A stretch of 64,000 nucleotides of DNA from Parabacteroides faecis. Lineage in GTDB: Bacteria; Bacteroidota; Bacteroidia; Bacteroidales; Tannerellaceae. Made by a program: the position numbers and the translations under genes. The stretch covers positions 124,001-188,000 of the forward strand of contig NZ_BMPB01000008.1 of assembly GCF_014647375.1 (NCBI RefSeq), in the 5' to 3' direction. This document shows positions 33,301-41,798 of the stretch, in pieces (position 1 is the stretch's first letter; every line of letters starts with the position of its first letter). The notes under the pieces are model-generated. The model ran no database searches and was not told where the DNA came from. It worked only from the letters and a program-made list of their open reading frames with translations.

Positions 33301-35331
33301 TTAATACTCCAATAGTTCTTTAGCCGCCTTATATATCTTCTCCTCATTGGGAAGGATAGCCTTCTCGAGTATCGGATTGAATCCGACGGGGGTAAAGATC
33401 GAACCGACACGCTGTATCGGGGCATCCAGATATTGGAACAACTCGGCACCGATCATACTGGCAATTTCAGCTCCAAAACCGGAGAACACTTTGTCTTCAT
33501 GTACGATCAGCACTTTACTGGTCTTTTTAACGGATTCAAAAATAGTCTCTTTATCCAACGGAATAAGCGAACGGAGATCGATCACTTCGACATTCCTGTT
33601 ATGCTCTTTCTGTAACCGTTCGGCAACATTCAGGCAGAGATGAGTGGTATTACCATATGTAATAATACTCATATCGTCGCCTGCCCGGCGGATGCGTGCC
33701 TTGCCGAATGGGACTTCAAAATCATCGGGAACGACGGCAGATGCTTCAACTGCATTATATAAAGCTTTCGGTTCGAGAAACAGGGTGAAGCCTTTCGACC
33801 GCATGCTCGTCCGGAGTAAACCGGCAGCATCATCGGCAAAAGAAGGATAGACGATCCGTGCACCGGGCAACGTAGTCAGCGCCCCTTCGATAGTCTGGGA
33901 GTGATATAAACCTCCTCCGATATAACCTCCGGAAGCCAGACGAAGCGTGATGTTGGGAGTGAACCGTCCGTAGCTTCTCCAGTATTCGTGGGTACATTCC
34001 ACATACTGTTCTACTGCGGGCCAGAAATAATCGGCAAATTCGGCCCCTTCTATTACAACATGGATTTTAGGATCGAAGCGGCACATACCATTGGCCGTAC
34101 CGACGATATAGTCTTCGGCAATCGGGGCATTGAAGACACGGGCATCGCCGAACTCTTGCTGCATTCCTTTTGAGATATTGAAAACGCCGCCTTTCTCTTT
34201 GTTGGCAATATCCTGTCCCCAGATGAACGTGTCCGGGTTGTGACGGAATTCTGCTTTCAGTGTTTTGTTGATGGCGGTGACCAATGTTTCTTTTTCTCCG
34301 TTTTCATCGTGTATGCCGTCCGTATATTTGGTAGGGATATAAGGCTCGGGCAAAACAAAGTCAGTGACAGTGGCAGGATCCGGATCGGGTGCGGCCAATG
34401 CTTTCCGGTTGGCTGCGCTCAGGTCTTTCTTTGCTTTGTCTTCTATCTCCTTCAATTCTTCTTCCGTAAATCGTTTGTAACGGAGAAGCATACGGCGGAA
34501 TTTGTACAAAGGGTCGGCTGCCTTTACATAGTTCAGCTCGTTTTCATCGCGGTATAAAGTATGTTTATCCGAATTGGAATGGGAACCGATACGAACACAG
34601 TTTGCCTGTACGATTACCGGTGTACGGTTCAGGGCATATTCTTTTGCTTCCGTCATGGCATTCATGGAGTCGAATACGTCCTTACCGTTACAATGGATAA
34701 TCTTCAGATTTTTGAAACCGGAGAAGTTGTCGGCCACCTTTCGGTTAGCTGTCTGATCCTCCTTCGGAACAGAAATGCCGTACCCGTTGTCCTGAATAAC
34801 AAAGATAACCGGCAGGCGTTCCGTGCTGGCACCGTTTATCGCTTCATACACGAAACCTTCGGAAGTGGCGGATTCACCGTGGGAAGTGATAGCAACTCCT
34901 TTGTGTTTGTAGTAAACCATCGCACGTCCGACACCAGCCGCATGCAGGTCGTGTGTACCTGTTGCGGAAGAGATATTTTCTATGTTCCACTCCGTTTTGG
35001 CGAAGTGGTTCGACATATGCCGTCCGGCACCAGTCAGGTCGGTCGCCTTAGAGATACCGTTCAGTATAATTTCTTCAGGAGTCATTCCGGCCGATAATAC
35101 CGTGAGCATGTCCCGGTAATAGGGGAACAGGAAATCTTCTCCCTTTTTGAAAACCTGCCCGATCGCAAGTTGAATCCCGTCATGTCCGGCGTATGGAGCA
35201 TGATATGACCAACCTAACGATTGTAGCAGGTAGGCAGGGGCCTTTTCGTCGAGAGCCCGGCCAAGTGTCATCAGATAGAACCACTTTTTCAGGGTTTCTT
35301 TATCCGTAGTCTTTATATCGTACTTTTTCAT
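33301..35331 (-). CDS. 2-oxoacid dehydrogenase E1, alpha and beta fused (branched-chain type)
   Basis: A 676-residue thiamine diphosphate enzyme that decarboxylates a 2-oxoacid and acylates the lipoyl group of E2. The alpha half (about 1-330) has GHDGIQLAIGQVF, GAGRHMSNHFAK, and the TPP motif HGESATSEGFVYEAINGA...QDNGYGIS. The beta half (about 345-676) has ETLVTAINKTLKAEFRHNPDTFIWGQDIANKEKGGVFNISKG, FNAPIAEDYIVGTANG, and VEVIDLRSLIPLDKETI. Such fusions are the Bacteroidetes form of branched-chain 2-oxoacid dehydrogenase E1, normally two genes. Next to E2 (18 bp) and to lipoate and E3 genes. Substrate is inference. Confidence 0.9.
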   Translation of the reverse strand: MKKYDIKTTDKETLKKWFYLMTLGRALDEKAPAYLLQSLGWSYHAPYAGHDGIQLAIGQVFKKGEDFLFPYYRDMLTVLSAGMTPEEIILNGISKATDLTGAGRHMSNHFAKTEWNIENISSATGTHDLHAAGVGRAMVYYKHKGVAITSHGESATSEGFVYEAINGASTERLPVIFVIQDNGYGISVPKEDQTANRKVADNFSGFKNLKIIHCNGKDVFDSMNAMTEAKEYALNRTPVIVQANCVRIGSHSNSDKHTLYRDENELNYVKAADPLYKFRRMLLRYKRFTEEELKEIEDKAKKDLSAANRKALAAPDPDPATVTDFVLPEPYIPTKYTDGIHDENGEKETLVTAINKTLKAEFRHNPDTFIWGQDIANKEKGGVFNISKGMQQEFGDARVFNAPIAEDYIVGTANGMCRFDPKIHVVIEGAEFADYFWPAVEQYVECTHEYWRSYGRFTPNITLRLASGGYIGGGLYHSQTIEGALTTLPGARIVYPSFADDAAGLLRTSMRSKGFTLFLEPKALYNAVEASAVVPDDFEVPFGKARIRRAGDDMSIITYGNTTHLCLNVAERLQKEHNRNVEVIDLRSLIPLDKETIFESVKKTSKVLIVHEDKVFSGFGAEIASMIGAELFQYLDAPIQRVGSIFTPVGFNPILEKAILPNEEKIYKAAKELLEY

Positions 35332-35349
35332 GTTTGAGTAATTTAATTA

Positions 35350-36726
35350 TTAAAGATTCCAGTTTTCCAGATAATCGGCAATATAGCGCAGGAAAGCACC
35401 GCCCAAAGCACCGTTGATAAGACGATGGTCGTATGACAGGGACAGATACATCTTATGGCGTATTCCGATCGTGTCGCCTTCAGGTGTTTCAATGACAGCC
35501 GGTTTCTTTTCTATATAACCGACACCCAGGATGGCCACCTGCGGTTGATTGATGATCGGAGTGGCAAAGAGGTTCTTGAATGTACCGAAGTTAGTGATCG
35601 TGAAAGTTCCTCCTTGTATATCATCCGGCGCAAGTTTATTGGCACGTGCTTTATTGGCCAGAGAATCGATGGCAACGGCAAGGCCGTTCAGATTCAGCTT
35701 GTCGGCATCACGTACGACCGGGACAATCAGGTTGCCGTCATCCAGTGAAACTGCTATTCCTACATTGATATGCTTTTTCAGAATGATCTGATAGCCGTTG
35801 ACAGAGGCGTTAACCTGCGGAAATTCAGCTAAAGCTTTAGCTGTCGCTTCCGTGATGGCCGGCATATAGGTCAGACTGATACCTTCGCGTTTCCGAAATG
35901 CATCCTTTGTGCGGGAGCGCCATTGAACCAGTTTGGTTACATCTACTTCCACAACCGTTGTGACATGAGGTGAGACGTTCTTCGACATGACCATATGATC
36001 AGCAATGATCCGGCCGACACGATCCATCTCGACTATTTTATCTTCGCCGTTTGCCGATACGGGTATTGACGGAGCAGAAGCCGGAGCGGATGGGGCAGAA
36101 GTAACCGGAGTTGCAGAAGCTGCTTTGCTTTGTGGAGCAGGTTCCGGTTTGCTGGCCGATACTGCCTGTGAGGGCTGCTGCACTTTCGTTCCCGAAGCGG
36201 TATTTTTCTTTCCGGAGAGGTAATCTTTCATATCTTTTTTGCTCAAACGTCCCATGTAACCTGTTCCGGGAATCTGATCCAGTTCCTCTTGTGACAGATT
36301 GGCTTCGCGGGCCATTTGGAGTACGACAGGCGAATACCATCTCCCGTCTTCCTGGGCGGCTTGTGCTTTAGGCACCGGTGCCGAAGATATCGTGTTGCTA
36401 TTCCCGGCAGGAGCAGCGGCTGTCGTTCCTTTTTCAACTTTTTGTTCTGAAGCTGTGTGATCGGGTGCATCCTCTTCTTCCGAACCTTCCAGCAGGATTA
36501 CTGCGACTGTTGTACCTACTGCAACCGTGTCGCCTTCCTGGAATAATATTTCAAGTACTTTTCCGGCAACGGGGGAAGGTATTTCCGCACTGACCTTTGC
36601 CGTACTTACTTCGAAAAGTACATCGTCTTCTTTGATGAAATCACCTGTTTTTACAGACCAGGAAATAATGGTTCCTTCTGTAATACTTTCGCCCAGTTTG
36701 GGCATTTTTATTTCGAATGTAGCCAT
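35350..36726 (-). CDS. 2-oxoacid dehydrogenase E2, dihydrolipoamide acyltransferase
   Basis: A 458-residue core of the complex. One lipoyl domain (1-80) with the modified lysine in STAKVSAEIPSP at about 44; an Ala/Pro/Ser-rich linker; a peripheral-subunit-binding domain about 125-165 (YSPVVLQMAREANLSQEELDQIPGTGYMGRLSKKDMKDYL). A second Ala/Ser/Pro linker leads to the catalytic domain about 225-458 with the active-site SYDHRLINGALGG. The linkers are long and low-complexity, hence flexible. Encoded just upstream of E1 on the minus strand. Which acyl group it carries is not visible; branched-chain is my preference because no pyruvate-type E1 is fused like this. Confidence 0.93.
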   Translation of the reverse strand: MATFEIKMPKLGESITEGTIISWSVKTGDFIKEDDVLFEVSTAKVSAEIPSPVAGKVLEILFQEGDTVAVGTTVAVILLEGSEEEDAPDHTASEQKVEKGTTAAAPAGNSNTISSAPVPKAQAAQEDGRWYSPVVLQMAREANLSQEELDQIPGTGYMGRLSKKDMKDYLSGKKNTASGTKVQQPSQAVSASKPEPAPQSKAASATPVTSAPSAPASAPSIPVSANGEDKIVEMDRVGRIIADHMVMSKNVSPHVTTVVEVDVTKLVQWRSRTKDAFRKREGISLTYMPAITEATAKALAEFPQVNASVNGYQIILKKHINVGIAVSLDDGNLIVPVVRDADKLNLNGLAVAIDSLANKARANKLAPDDIQGGTFTITNFGTFKNLFATPIINQPQVAILGVGYIEKKPAVIETPEGDTIGIRHKMYLSLSYDHRLINGALGGAFLRYIADYLENWNL

Positions 36727-36839
36727 AGTATAATTAATTTATTTCTTTTTGTTATCGCCGGATAAATAAATCGACCGTGAATATTTCGGTCTGTTCTATT
36801 GTTATAATGGAACAAGGAAGAGATACGGAAAGTTCTATA

Positions 36840-37583
36840 TTACAGGGTGTAAGTATTGAATATCCAGTTTTCGTCAGCATATTTTTTATTCCTTAACAAC
36901 CGAATCTCCTCCAGGTCCTGGTCTGTGAATTTGTATGGCCGGAAGGCTGTGCTGCGCGCAGAGAAATAAGCCAGCAAAGACTGCTTGAATTTGTCGATGG
37001 TGATGGGGGCAGGCAGTTTGCCGCACAGATTGGTCACCGGACTTTTTACCGACGGAACGAAATAGGGACGGGCTGCCGTATCATGTCCGGTGGTATATTC
37101 TATCGATGGACAAAGCACATGTTCGAGCGTTTCCAGATCGGTGGAAAACAGAAGAGTGGCATGGTGCAGCATCCTCCGTTTATGGATGGCCTGTGCGCTA
37201 CCGGATACTTTCAGACCGTCGATAGTCAAGCCCTGTCTTTCGTCGGAGCAGGCATGCAAACCGTAGGTCTCCAGGAAATCTATGATGCTGTTGGTAAATC
37301 CGGTCGGGCGGATCTGACTGCTGTTTTCGATAAAAGAAAGGTTCAGATTGCCCATGTCGTGATATACGGCACCTCCGCCGGAGTAACGGCGCGCCAGTTT
37401 GATTTGCTTTTGTCCGGCATATTCAAGATCTGCTTCCGCCCATATATTTTGATATTTACCGATAACGACGGCCGGTTCATTCTGCCATAACATGAAAATG
37501 TCTTCAGAGAAATTCTTCAGAAGATACTCTTCTGCTGCCAGATTGAACCAGGCGTCTGTATGGGTGTTGTGAATGCAGAGCAT
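36840..37583 (-). CDS. lplA: Lipoate-protein ligase A-type (short form)
   Basis: A 247-residue enzyme that attaches lipoate to E2 or H-protein lysines. The BPL/LplA fold shows WFNLAAEEYLLKNF, MLWQNEPAVVIGKYQNIWAE, and the RRYSGGGAVYHDMGNLNLSFIE motif (about 74-94), then GLTIDGLKVSGSAQAIHKRRMLHHATLLFSTDLE with the lysine of the SGSA segment. It lacks the C-terminal accessory domain of the full LplA, as in many Bacteroidetes. Its ATG overlaps the lpdA stop by one base. It serves the E2 encoded downstream. Confidence 0.9.
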   Translation of the reverse strand: MLCIHNTHTDAWFNLAAEEYLLKNFSEDIFMLWQNEPAVVIGKYQNIWAEADLEYAGQKQIKLARRYSGGGAVYHDMGNLNLSFIENSSQIRPTGFTNSIIDFLETYGLHACSDERQGLTIDGLKVSGSAQAIHKRRMLHHATLLFSTDLETLEHVLCPSIEYTTGHDTAARPYFVPSVKSPVTNLCGKLPAPITIDKFKQSLLAYFSARSTAFRPYKFTDQDLEEIRLLRNKKYADENWIFNTYTL

Positions 37584-38932
37584 TACATATATAAACTTTC
37601 GTGAATGACTTCACCGACTGTCGGATGGGGAAAGATATTCTTTTTGAACTCTTCCGTCGTGAAACCGTTTTCGATAGCGATACCGGCTGTAATAATGATT
37701 TCGGAAGCCGGGTTTCCCAGCAGTTGGCAACCGATGATACGATCGTCCGTATCGGTGATCAGTTTGCATAAGCCGGTGATTCCTTCGTTCTCTGCCATAA
37801 AACGGCCGGAATAGGTCATCGGTATCTTTACTACATTATATATACTGCCGGCAGCCAGCAACTCTTCTTCCGTTTTCCCGACACTGGCGACTTCCGGATT
37901 GGTGTAAACGACAGCCGGAATCGCATTATAACTCATCCGGTCGTCATGTCCCAGCAAATGATTGATGGCAACTTCCGCTTCCCTGTATGCCGTATGGGCC
38001 AGCATGGAGAAACCGGTGACGTCTCCGCAGGCATAGACATTGGGGTGGGAGGTTTGCATGTATTCATTTACTTTTACGCCGTTCCGCAAGAGTTCGATGC
38101 CTAGGGTTTCAAGACCCAGATTCGCTGTATTGGCTTTTCGTCCGACACTGACCAGTATTTTATCTGCTTCGATCGTTTCCGTCTTTCCGTCTTTTTCAAC
38201 GATCACGCTGTCGGAAGTGACTTCAATAACCTTGGTTTCAAGAAAGAACTCAACACCTCTTTTGGTGTATTCTGCCCGGAGCATGGCGGATATTTCCTTA
38301 TCCATCGCACCGAGTATTTCGGGCATCATCTCAATGACTTTCACTTTTACACCCATGCTGTTAAAAAAGGATGCGAATTCCATGCCGATCACTCCGCCGC
38401 CAATAATGGCAACCGAACGGGGTAGCTCTTTTATATCCAGAGCTTCTCTTGATGTCCAGTAGGCAATATCAGACAGTCCTTTTATCGGTGGAATGACGGT
38501 TTCCGAACCGGTACAGAGCAAAATGTTTTTTACCGCAAATACTTCTTCACCGCATTGGATCAGGATGTATCCCTCTTCTTCTCCCCGGATCAAGGCTTCA
38601 CCCTGCACGATTGTTACACCGTTTCCGTTCAATTTGGCTTTCACGCCCAGTGTCAGTTTCTTTACGGTCTTATTTTTTCGTGCGATGATCTTGCCGAGGT
38701 CGAACCCCGGGTTATCATCTGCCTGTATTCCATATTTGGAGGCACTCTTTATGCTATCCAGTATTTTTGCTGAATATAATAATGTCTTGGTAGGAATACA
38801 ACCTTCGTTCAGGCAGACTCCGCCAATGGCATTCTTTTCAAAGAGTATTGTTTTTAATCCATTCTCGGCGGCCCGTTCACCGGCCGTATAGCCGGCGGGA
38901 CCTCCTCCGATAATGGCTATGTCATATTTCAT
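37583..38932 (-). CDS. lpdA: Dihydrolipoyl dehydrogenase (E3)
   Basis: A 449-residue flavoprotein that re-oxidises dihydrolipoyl E2 and reduces NAD+. FAD loop IIGGGPAGYTAGERAA; redox disulfide GGVCLNEGCIPTKTLL (Cys about 40 and 45); NAD loop AIIGGGVIGMEFASFFNSMG; CGDVTGFSMLAHTA; and the C-terminal active-site His-Glu in IFPHPTVGEVIHESLY. Full length and intact. Together with lplA, E2 and E1 this gives nearly the whole lipoate-dependent complex from one strand. Confidence 0.96.
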   Translation of the reverse strand: MKYDIAIIGGGPAGYTAGERAAENGLKTILFEKNAIGGVCLNEGCIPTKTLLYSAKILDSIKSASKYGIQADDNPGFDLGKIIARKNKTVKKLTLGVKAKLNGNGVTIVQGEALIRGEEEGYILIQCGEEVFAVKNILLCTGSETVIPPIKGLSDIAYWTSREALDIKELPRSVAIIGGGVIGMEFASFFNSMGVKVKVIEMMPEILGAMDKEISAMLRAEYTKRGVEFFLETKVIEVTSDSVIVEKDGKTETIEADKILVSVGRKANTANLGLETLGIELLRNGVKVNEYMQTSHPNVYACGDVTGFSMLAHTAYREAEVAINHLLGHDDRMSYNAIPAVVYTNPEVASVGKTEEELLAAGSIYNVVKIPMTYSGRFMAENEGITGLCKLITDTDDRIIGCQLLGNPASEIIITAGIAIENGFTTEEFKKNIFPHPTVGEVIHESLYM

Positions 38933-38947
38933 AACCTTTCGTTTTAA

Positions 38948-39550
38948 TTATTCAAAAGTAAGGAAACGTTCTCCCATCGGGTCGAATTCTTTTCCTCCCG
39001 GTCCTTCGGTCGGTGTACCGAACGGCATTTGTGCGATCAGCTTCCAGTTCGGGTCGAGTTTCCATTCATTTTGCACCATTTCATCGATCAACGGATTGTA
39101 ATGTTGCAGGGAAGCACCCAGACCGGCATCTTCCAGCATCGTCCAGATAGCGAACTGATGCATGGCGGAAGTTTGTTGCGACCAGATTGGGAAATTATCT
39201 TTGTAGGTCGGAAAAGCTTTCTGTAAGTTTTCCACTACTGCCATATCTTCAAAATATAAAATGGTTCCGTACCCGCAGTCGAAGCTGGAATTGATCTTTG
39301 CAAGCGTTTTTTCAAATGCTTCTGCCGGAACAATCGCTTTTAATGCTTCTTTTGTGATATCCCAGAACTTCTTATGGTTCTTTCCTAAAAGAAGAACGAC
39401 CCGTGACGATTGCGAGTTGAAAGCGGAAGGTACGTTTTTCACTGCAAATGCGATGATCTCTTTAATCTCATTGTCTGAAATAGGAGAGCTGTTAGTGATG
39501 TGATAGTATGTTCTCCTGTGTTCTACTGCTTCTTTAAAATTTCTAGCCAT
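38948..39550 (-). CDS. Nitroreductase-family FMN oxidoreductase (HBN1-like)
   Basis: A 200-residue enzyme. I use the ATG giving MARNFKEAVEHRRTYYHI (39550); 14 more in-frame residues upstream, MVLLIININTYVK, look untranslated. The fold shows EHRRTYY near the N-terminus (FMN phosphate), PSAFNSQSSRVVLLLGKNHKKFW, and AIWTMLEDAGLGASLQHYNP, typical of the short nitroreductases related to yeast Hbn1/Frm2. Members reduce nitro groups, quinones or lipid-derived signals with NAD(P)H. It is the first gene of the minus-strand run lpdA-lplA-E2-E1; its part in that complex is unclear. 15 bp to lpdA. Confidence 0.88.
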   Translation of the reverse strand: MARNFKEAVEHRRTYYHITNSSPISDNEIKEIIAFAVKNVPSAFNSQSSRVVLLLGKNHKKFWDITKEALKAIVPAEAFEKTLAKINSSFDCGYGTILYFEDMAVVENLQKAFPTYKDNFPIWSQQTSAMHQFAIWTMLEDAGLGASLQHYNPLIDEMVQNEWKLDPNWKLIAQMPFGTPTEGPGGKEFDPMGERFLTFE

Positions 39551-39681
39551 TTTTACGTAAGTATTTATGTTTATTATTATTAGTAAAACCAATAAAGTTG
39601 TATTTTTGTTGCACGGGAGTATATATGTAAGTATAGGTGAAATTTATCGGAGATTTGTATGGTAGAATCAAAAATAATATT

Positions 39682-39689
39682 TACCTTTG
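39682..39689 (+). promoter_or_regulatory. -7 element TACCTTTG of the rpmB operon
   Basis: Exact consensus, 122 bp before rpmB; TTTG at 39654-39657 is a possible -33 with long spacing. Another TAnnTTTG match, TATTTTTG, is at 39601-39608. The long leader may hold autoregulatory structure. Confidence 0.6.
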
Positions 39690-39811
39690 CGCCCTGTAAA
39701 GAGAGAAACTCTATTAGAATCTTCGTTCTGATCATGATGCTAGTTCGGAAGGGAAGACAGATAGCAGGAGTTGTAATTAATTTATTGCGTTAATAAAAAA
39801 AGAAGATAGCA

Positions 39812-40051
39812 ATGTCTAAAATTTGTCAAATTACCGGAAAGAAAGCAATGGTTGGCAACAACGTTTCTCACTCTAAGAGAAGAACGAAACGTAAGTTTGA
39901 TGTTAACCTGTTTACTAAAAAGTTCTACTGGGTAGAACAAGATTGTTGGGTTAGCCTGAATATTTCAGCCGCAGGCTTGCGTACTATCAATAAGCTTGGC
40001 TTAGATGCAGCAATTAAAAAAGCAGCTGAAAAAGGTTATTTAAACGCTTAA
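39812..40051 (+). CDS. rpmB: 50S ribosomal protein L28
   Basis: A 79-residue ribosomal protein: [29 protein letters not shown] is the L28 signature, with [19 protein letters not shown] at the end of the fold. Only one cysteine, so it does not bind zinc through a CXXC pair. First of three small ribosomal genes, 18 bp before rpmG. Confidence 0.97.
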   Translation: MSKICQITGKKAMVGNNVSHSKRRTKRKFDVNLFTKKFYWVEQDCWVSLNISAAGLRTINKLGLDAAIKKAAEKGYLNA

Positions 40052-40069
40052 TTTGGAGGAAAAGAAAAA

Positions 40070-40258
40070 ATGGCAAAGAAAGCAAAAGGTAACAGAGTTC
40101 AGGTAATCATGGAATGTACTGAACACAAAGAAAGTGGTATGCCGGGTACATCCAGATACATCACTACAAAGAATAGAAAAAATACAACTCAGAGATTGGA
40201 ACTGATGAAGTACAATCCGATTCTGAAGAAGATGACTTTACACAAAGAAATTAAGTAA
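40070..40258 (+). CDS. rpmG: 50S ribosomal protein L33
   Basis: A 62-residue protein near the tRNA exit site of the large subunit. It reads [20 protein letters not shown], then [23 protein letters not shown]. It is the zinc-free (C-minus) form, since only one Cys is present. A GGAGGAAAAGAAAA run precedes the ATG, one of the few good Shine-Dalgarno sequences in the window. Followed 16 bp later by the DUF4295 gene. Confidence 0.97.
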   Translation: MAKKAKGNRVQVIMECTEHKESGMPGTSRYITTKNRKNTTQRLELMKYNPILKKMTLHKEIK

Positions 40259-40274
40259 TAGGAGATTTTAAACG

Positions 40275-40427
40275 ATGGCAAAAAAAGCAGTTGCAACATT
40301 TAAGAAAGGTGACGGCCGTACTTATTCAAAAGTAATCAAAATGGTTAAGTCTCCGAAAACTGGTGCTTACATCTTCCAGGAAGAAATGATTCCTAACGAA
40401 GCTGTAAAAGATTATTTCGCGAAATAA
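40275..40427 (+). CDS. DUF4295 protein, Bacteroidetes-specific ribosomal protein (bL38-type)
   Basis: A 50-residue basic protein, MAKKAVATFKKGDGRTYSKV to AVKDYFAK, too short for the usual ORF cut-offs but clearly real: it sits in the rpmB-rpmG cluster found with it throughout Bacteroidetes. From memory, the Flavobacterium johnsoniae ribosome structure identified a new large-subunit protein, bL38, that I believe is this family. GGAGATTTTAAACG precedes the ATG. A terminator follows 23 bp later. Confidence 0.85.
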   Translation: MAKKAVATFKKGDGRTYSKVIKMVKSPKTGAYIFQEEMIPNEAVKDYFAK

Positions 40428-40450
40428 TCTTTCGTAATAAGAGATATAGA

Positions 40451-40484
40451 AAAGAGGTTCTTCGTCATGAAGGACCTCTTTTTT
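40451..40484 (+). terminator. Terminator of the rpmB-rpmG-DUF4295 operon
   Basis: AAAGAGGTTCTTC and GAAGGACCTCTTTTTT form a hairpin of about 12 bp with one mismatch, followed by a T-run. Confidence 0.85.
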
Positions 40485-40524
40485 GTTTTCATATTTAGTA
40501 TGTTACTTTTGGCTTGATCTTTTG

Positions 40525-40553
40525 GTTACTTTTCTATCAAGAGAAAAGTAACG
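40525..40553. repeat. GTTACTTTTCT/AGAAAAGTAAC inverted repeat
   Basis: Perfect 11-bp arms around a 6-base loop, preceded by TTGGCTTGATCTTTTG. Sequence of this kind (WLLFYQEKSN when translated) is a common dispersed intergenic element of Bacteroidales genomes, from memory. It lies between the rpmG terminator and the dnaN promoter. Confidence 0.6.
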
Positions 40554-40585
40554 GAGATTATAATGGATAGAATCAAATATTTTTT

Positions 40586-40593
40586 TACTTTTG
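40586..40593 (+). promoter_or_regulatory. -7 element TACTTTTG of the dnaN operon
   Basis: Exact TAnnTTTG, 71 bp before dnaN. The leader contains TGACGATGCGTCA, a small hairpin. Confidence 0.6.
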
Positions 40594-40663
40594 TATGGGC
40601 GTTGACGATGCGTCACTAAATAATGTACAATAATAAAATTAATAATATAAACAATTAAGAACC

Positions 40664-41788
40664 ATGAGATTTGATGTATCCAGCACTGCGCTGTTATCCC
40701 GTTTGCAGTCTATCAGCAAAGTTATTGCGTCTAAGAACTCTTTACCGATCCTCGACAGTTTCCTGTTCGACCTTGATGGTAATAAACTGACTATAACAGC
40801 TTCGGATGCTGAAACACGTCTGGTTACTTCTGTTGAAGTGATGAATGCAAAAGGAACCGGACTTTTCGCCGTTTCTGCCAAGATCCTGCTCGATCCTCTG
40901 AAAGAACTGCCGGAACAACCGCTAACTTTTGATATCAACGACGAGAATCTGGAGATCTTTATTCATTTCCAGAACGGTAAATACAATTTCATCGGTCAGA
41001 AAGGGGATACTTATCCGCAACAAAAACCGTTGAACGATAATGCGATCGCCATTACTGTAGATTCACAGATGTTGCTGAATGGTATCAGCCGATCTCTTTT
41101 TGCTACGGCAGACGATGAACTTCGTCCGGTTATGAATGGTATCTATTTTGATATCCATACGGATGACCTGACATTTGTGGCATCAGACGGACATAAATTG
41201 GTGCGTTTGCGTAACCTGTCGGTGAAATCACCGGAAAGAGCTTCCTTTATATTACCGAAGAAACCGGCTAACCTGTTAAAGAATCTGCTGGGTAAGGAAA
41301 CTGAAATGGTTAATATCAAGTTCGACGACAACAATGCTTATGTGAATTGTACAAACTTTGAAATGGTTTGCCGCCTGATCGAAGGTCGTTATCCGAATTA
41401 TAACAGTGTAATTCCACAAGATAATCCGTTCAAGGTAACGATTGACCGTGTATCCTTCCTGAATGCTTTGAAGCGTGTTTCTGTTTTCTCTAATCCGGCA
41501 AGCAGCCTGGTTAAGTTGCAGTTGAAGGAGAGTGAAATGGTCGTATCTGCACAGGATATAGATTTTTCGACTTCCGCAGAAGAAAAGATCGTTTGCCAGT
41601 TCGACGGGACAGAGCTGAATATCGGTTTCAAGGCAACCTATCTGATTGAAATATTAAGTAATATCAATTCGGAAGAAGTAATTCTTGAATTGGCAGACCC
41701 CTCACGTGCCGGTCTGATCGTTCCTGCAGAAAATGAAGAGAACGAAGACCAACTGATGCTGCTTATGCCAATGATGTTGAATGACTAA
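40664..41788 (+). CDS. dnaN: DNA polymerase III beta sliding clamp
   Basis: A 374-residue ring-forming clamp. Three similar domains of about 120 residues: domain I starts MRFDVSSTALLSRLQSISKV and has LPILDSFLFDLDGNKLTITASDAET; domain II LLNGISRSLFATADDELRPVMNGIYFDI; domain III with VSFLNALKRVSVFSNP and a shortened C-terminus LMLLMPMMLND in place of the usual VVMPMRL. It is not next to dnaA, as is common in Bacteroidetes. The following exonuclease, 10 bp later, probably shares its transcript and role. Confidence 0.97.
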   Translation: MRFDVSSTALLSRLQSISKVIASKNSLPILDSFLFDLDGNKLTITASDAETRLVTSVEVMNAKGTGLFAVSAKILLDPLKELPEQPLTFDINDENLEIFIHFQNGKYNFIGQKGDTYPQQKPLNDNAIAITVDSQMLLNGISRSLFATADDELRPVMNGIYFDIHTDDLTFVASDGHKLVRLRNLSVKSPERASFILPKKPANLLKNLLGKETEMVNIKFDDNNAYVNCTNFEMVCRLIEGRYPNYNSVIPQDNPFKVTIDRVSFLNALKRVSVFSNPASSLVKLQLKESEMVVSAQDIDFSTSAEEKIVCQFDGTELNIGFKATYLIEILSNINSEEVILELADPSRAGLIVPAENEENEDQLMLLMPMMLND

Positions 41789-41798
41789 TAAATAAAAA

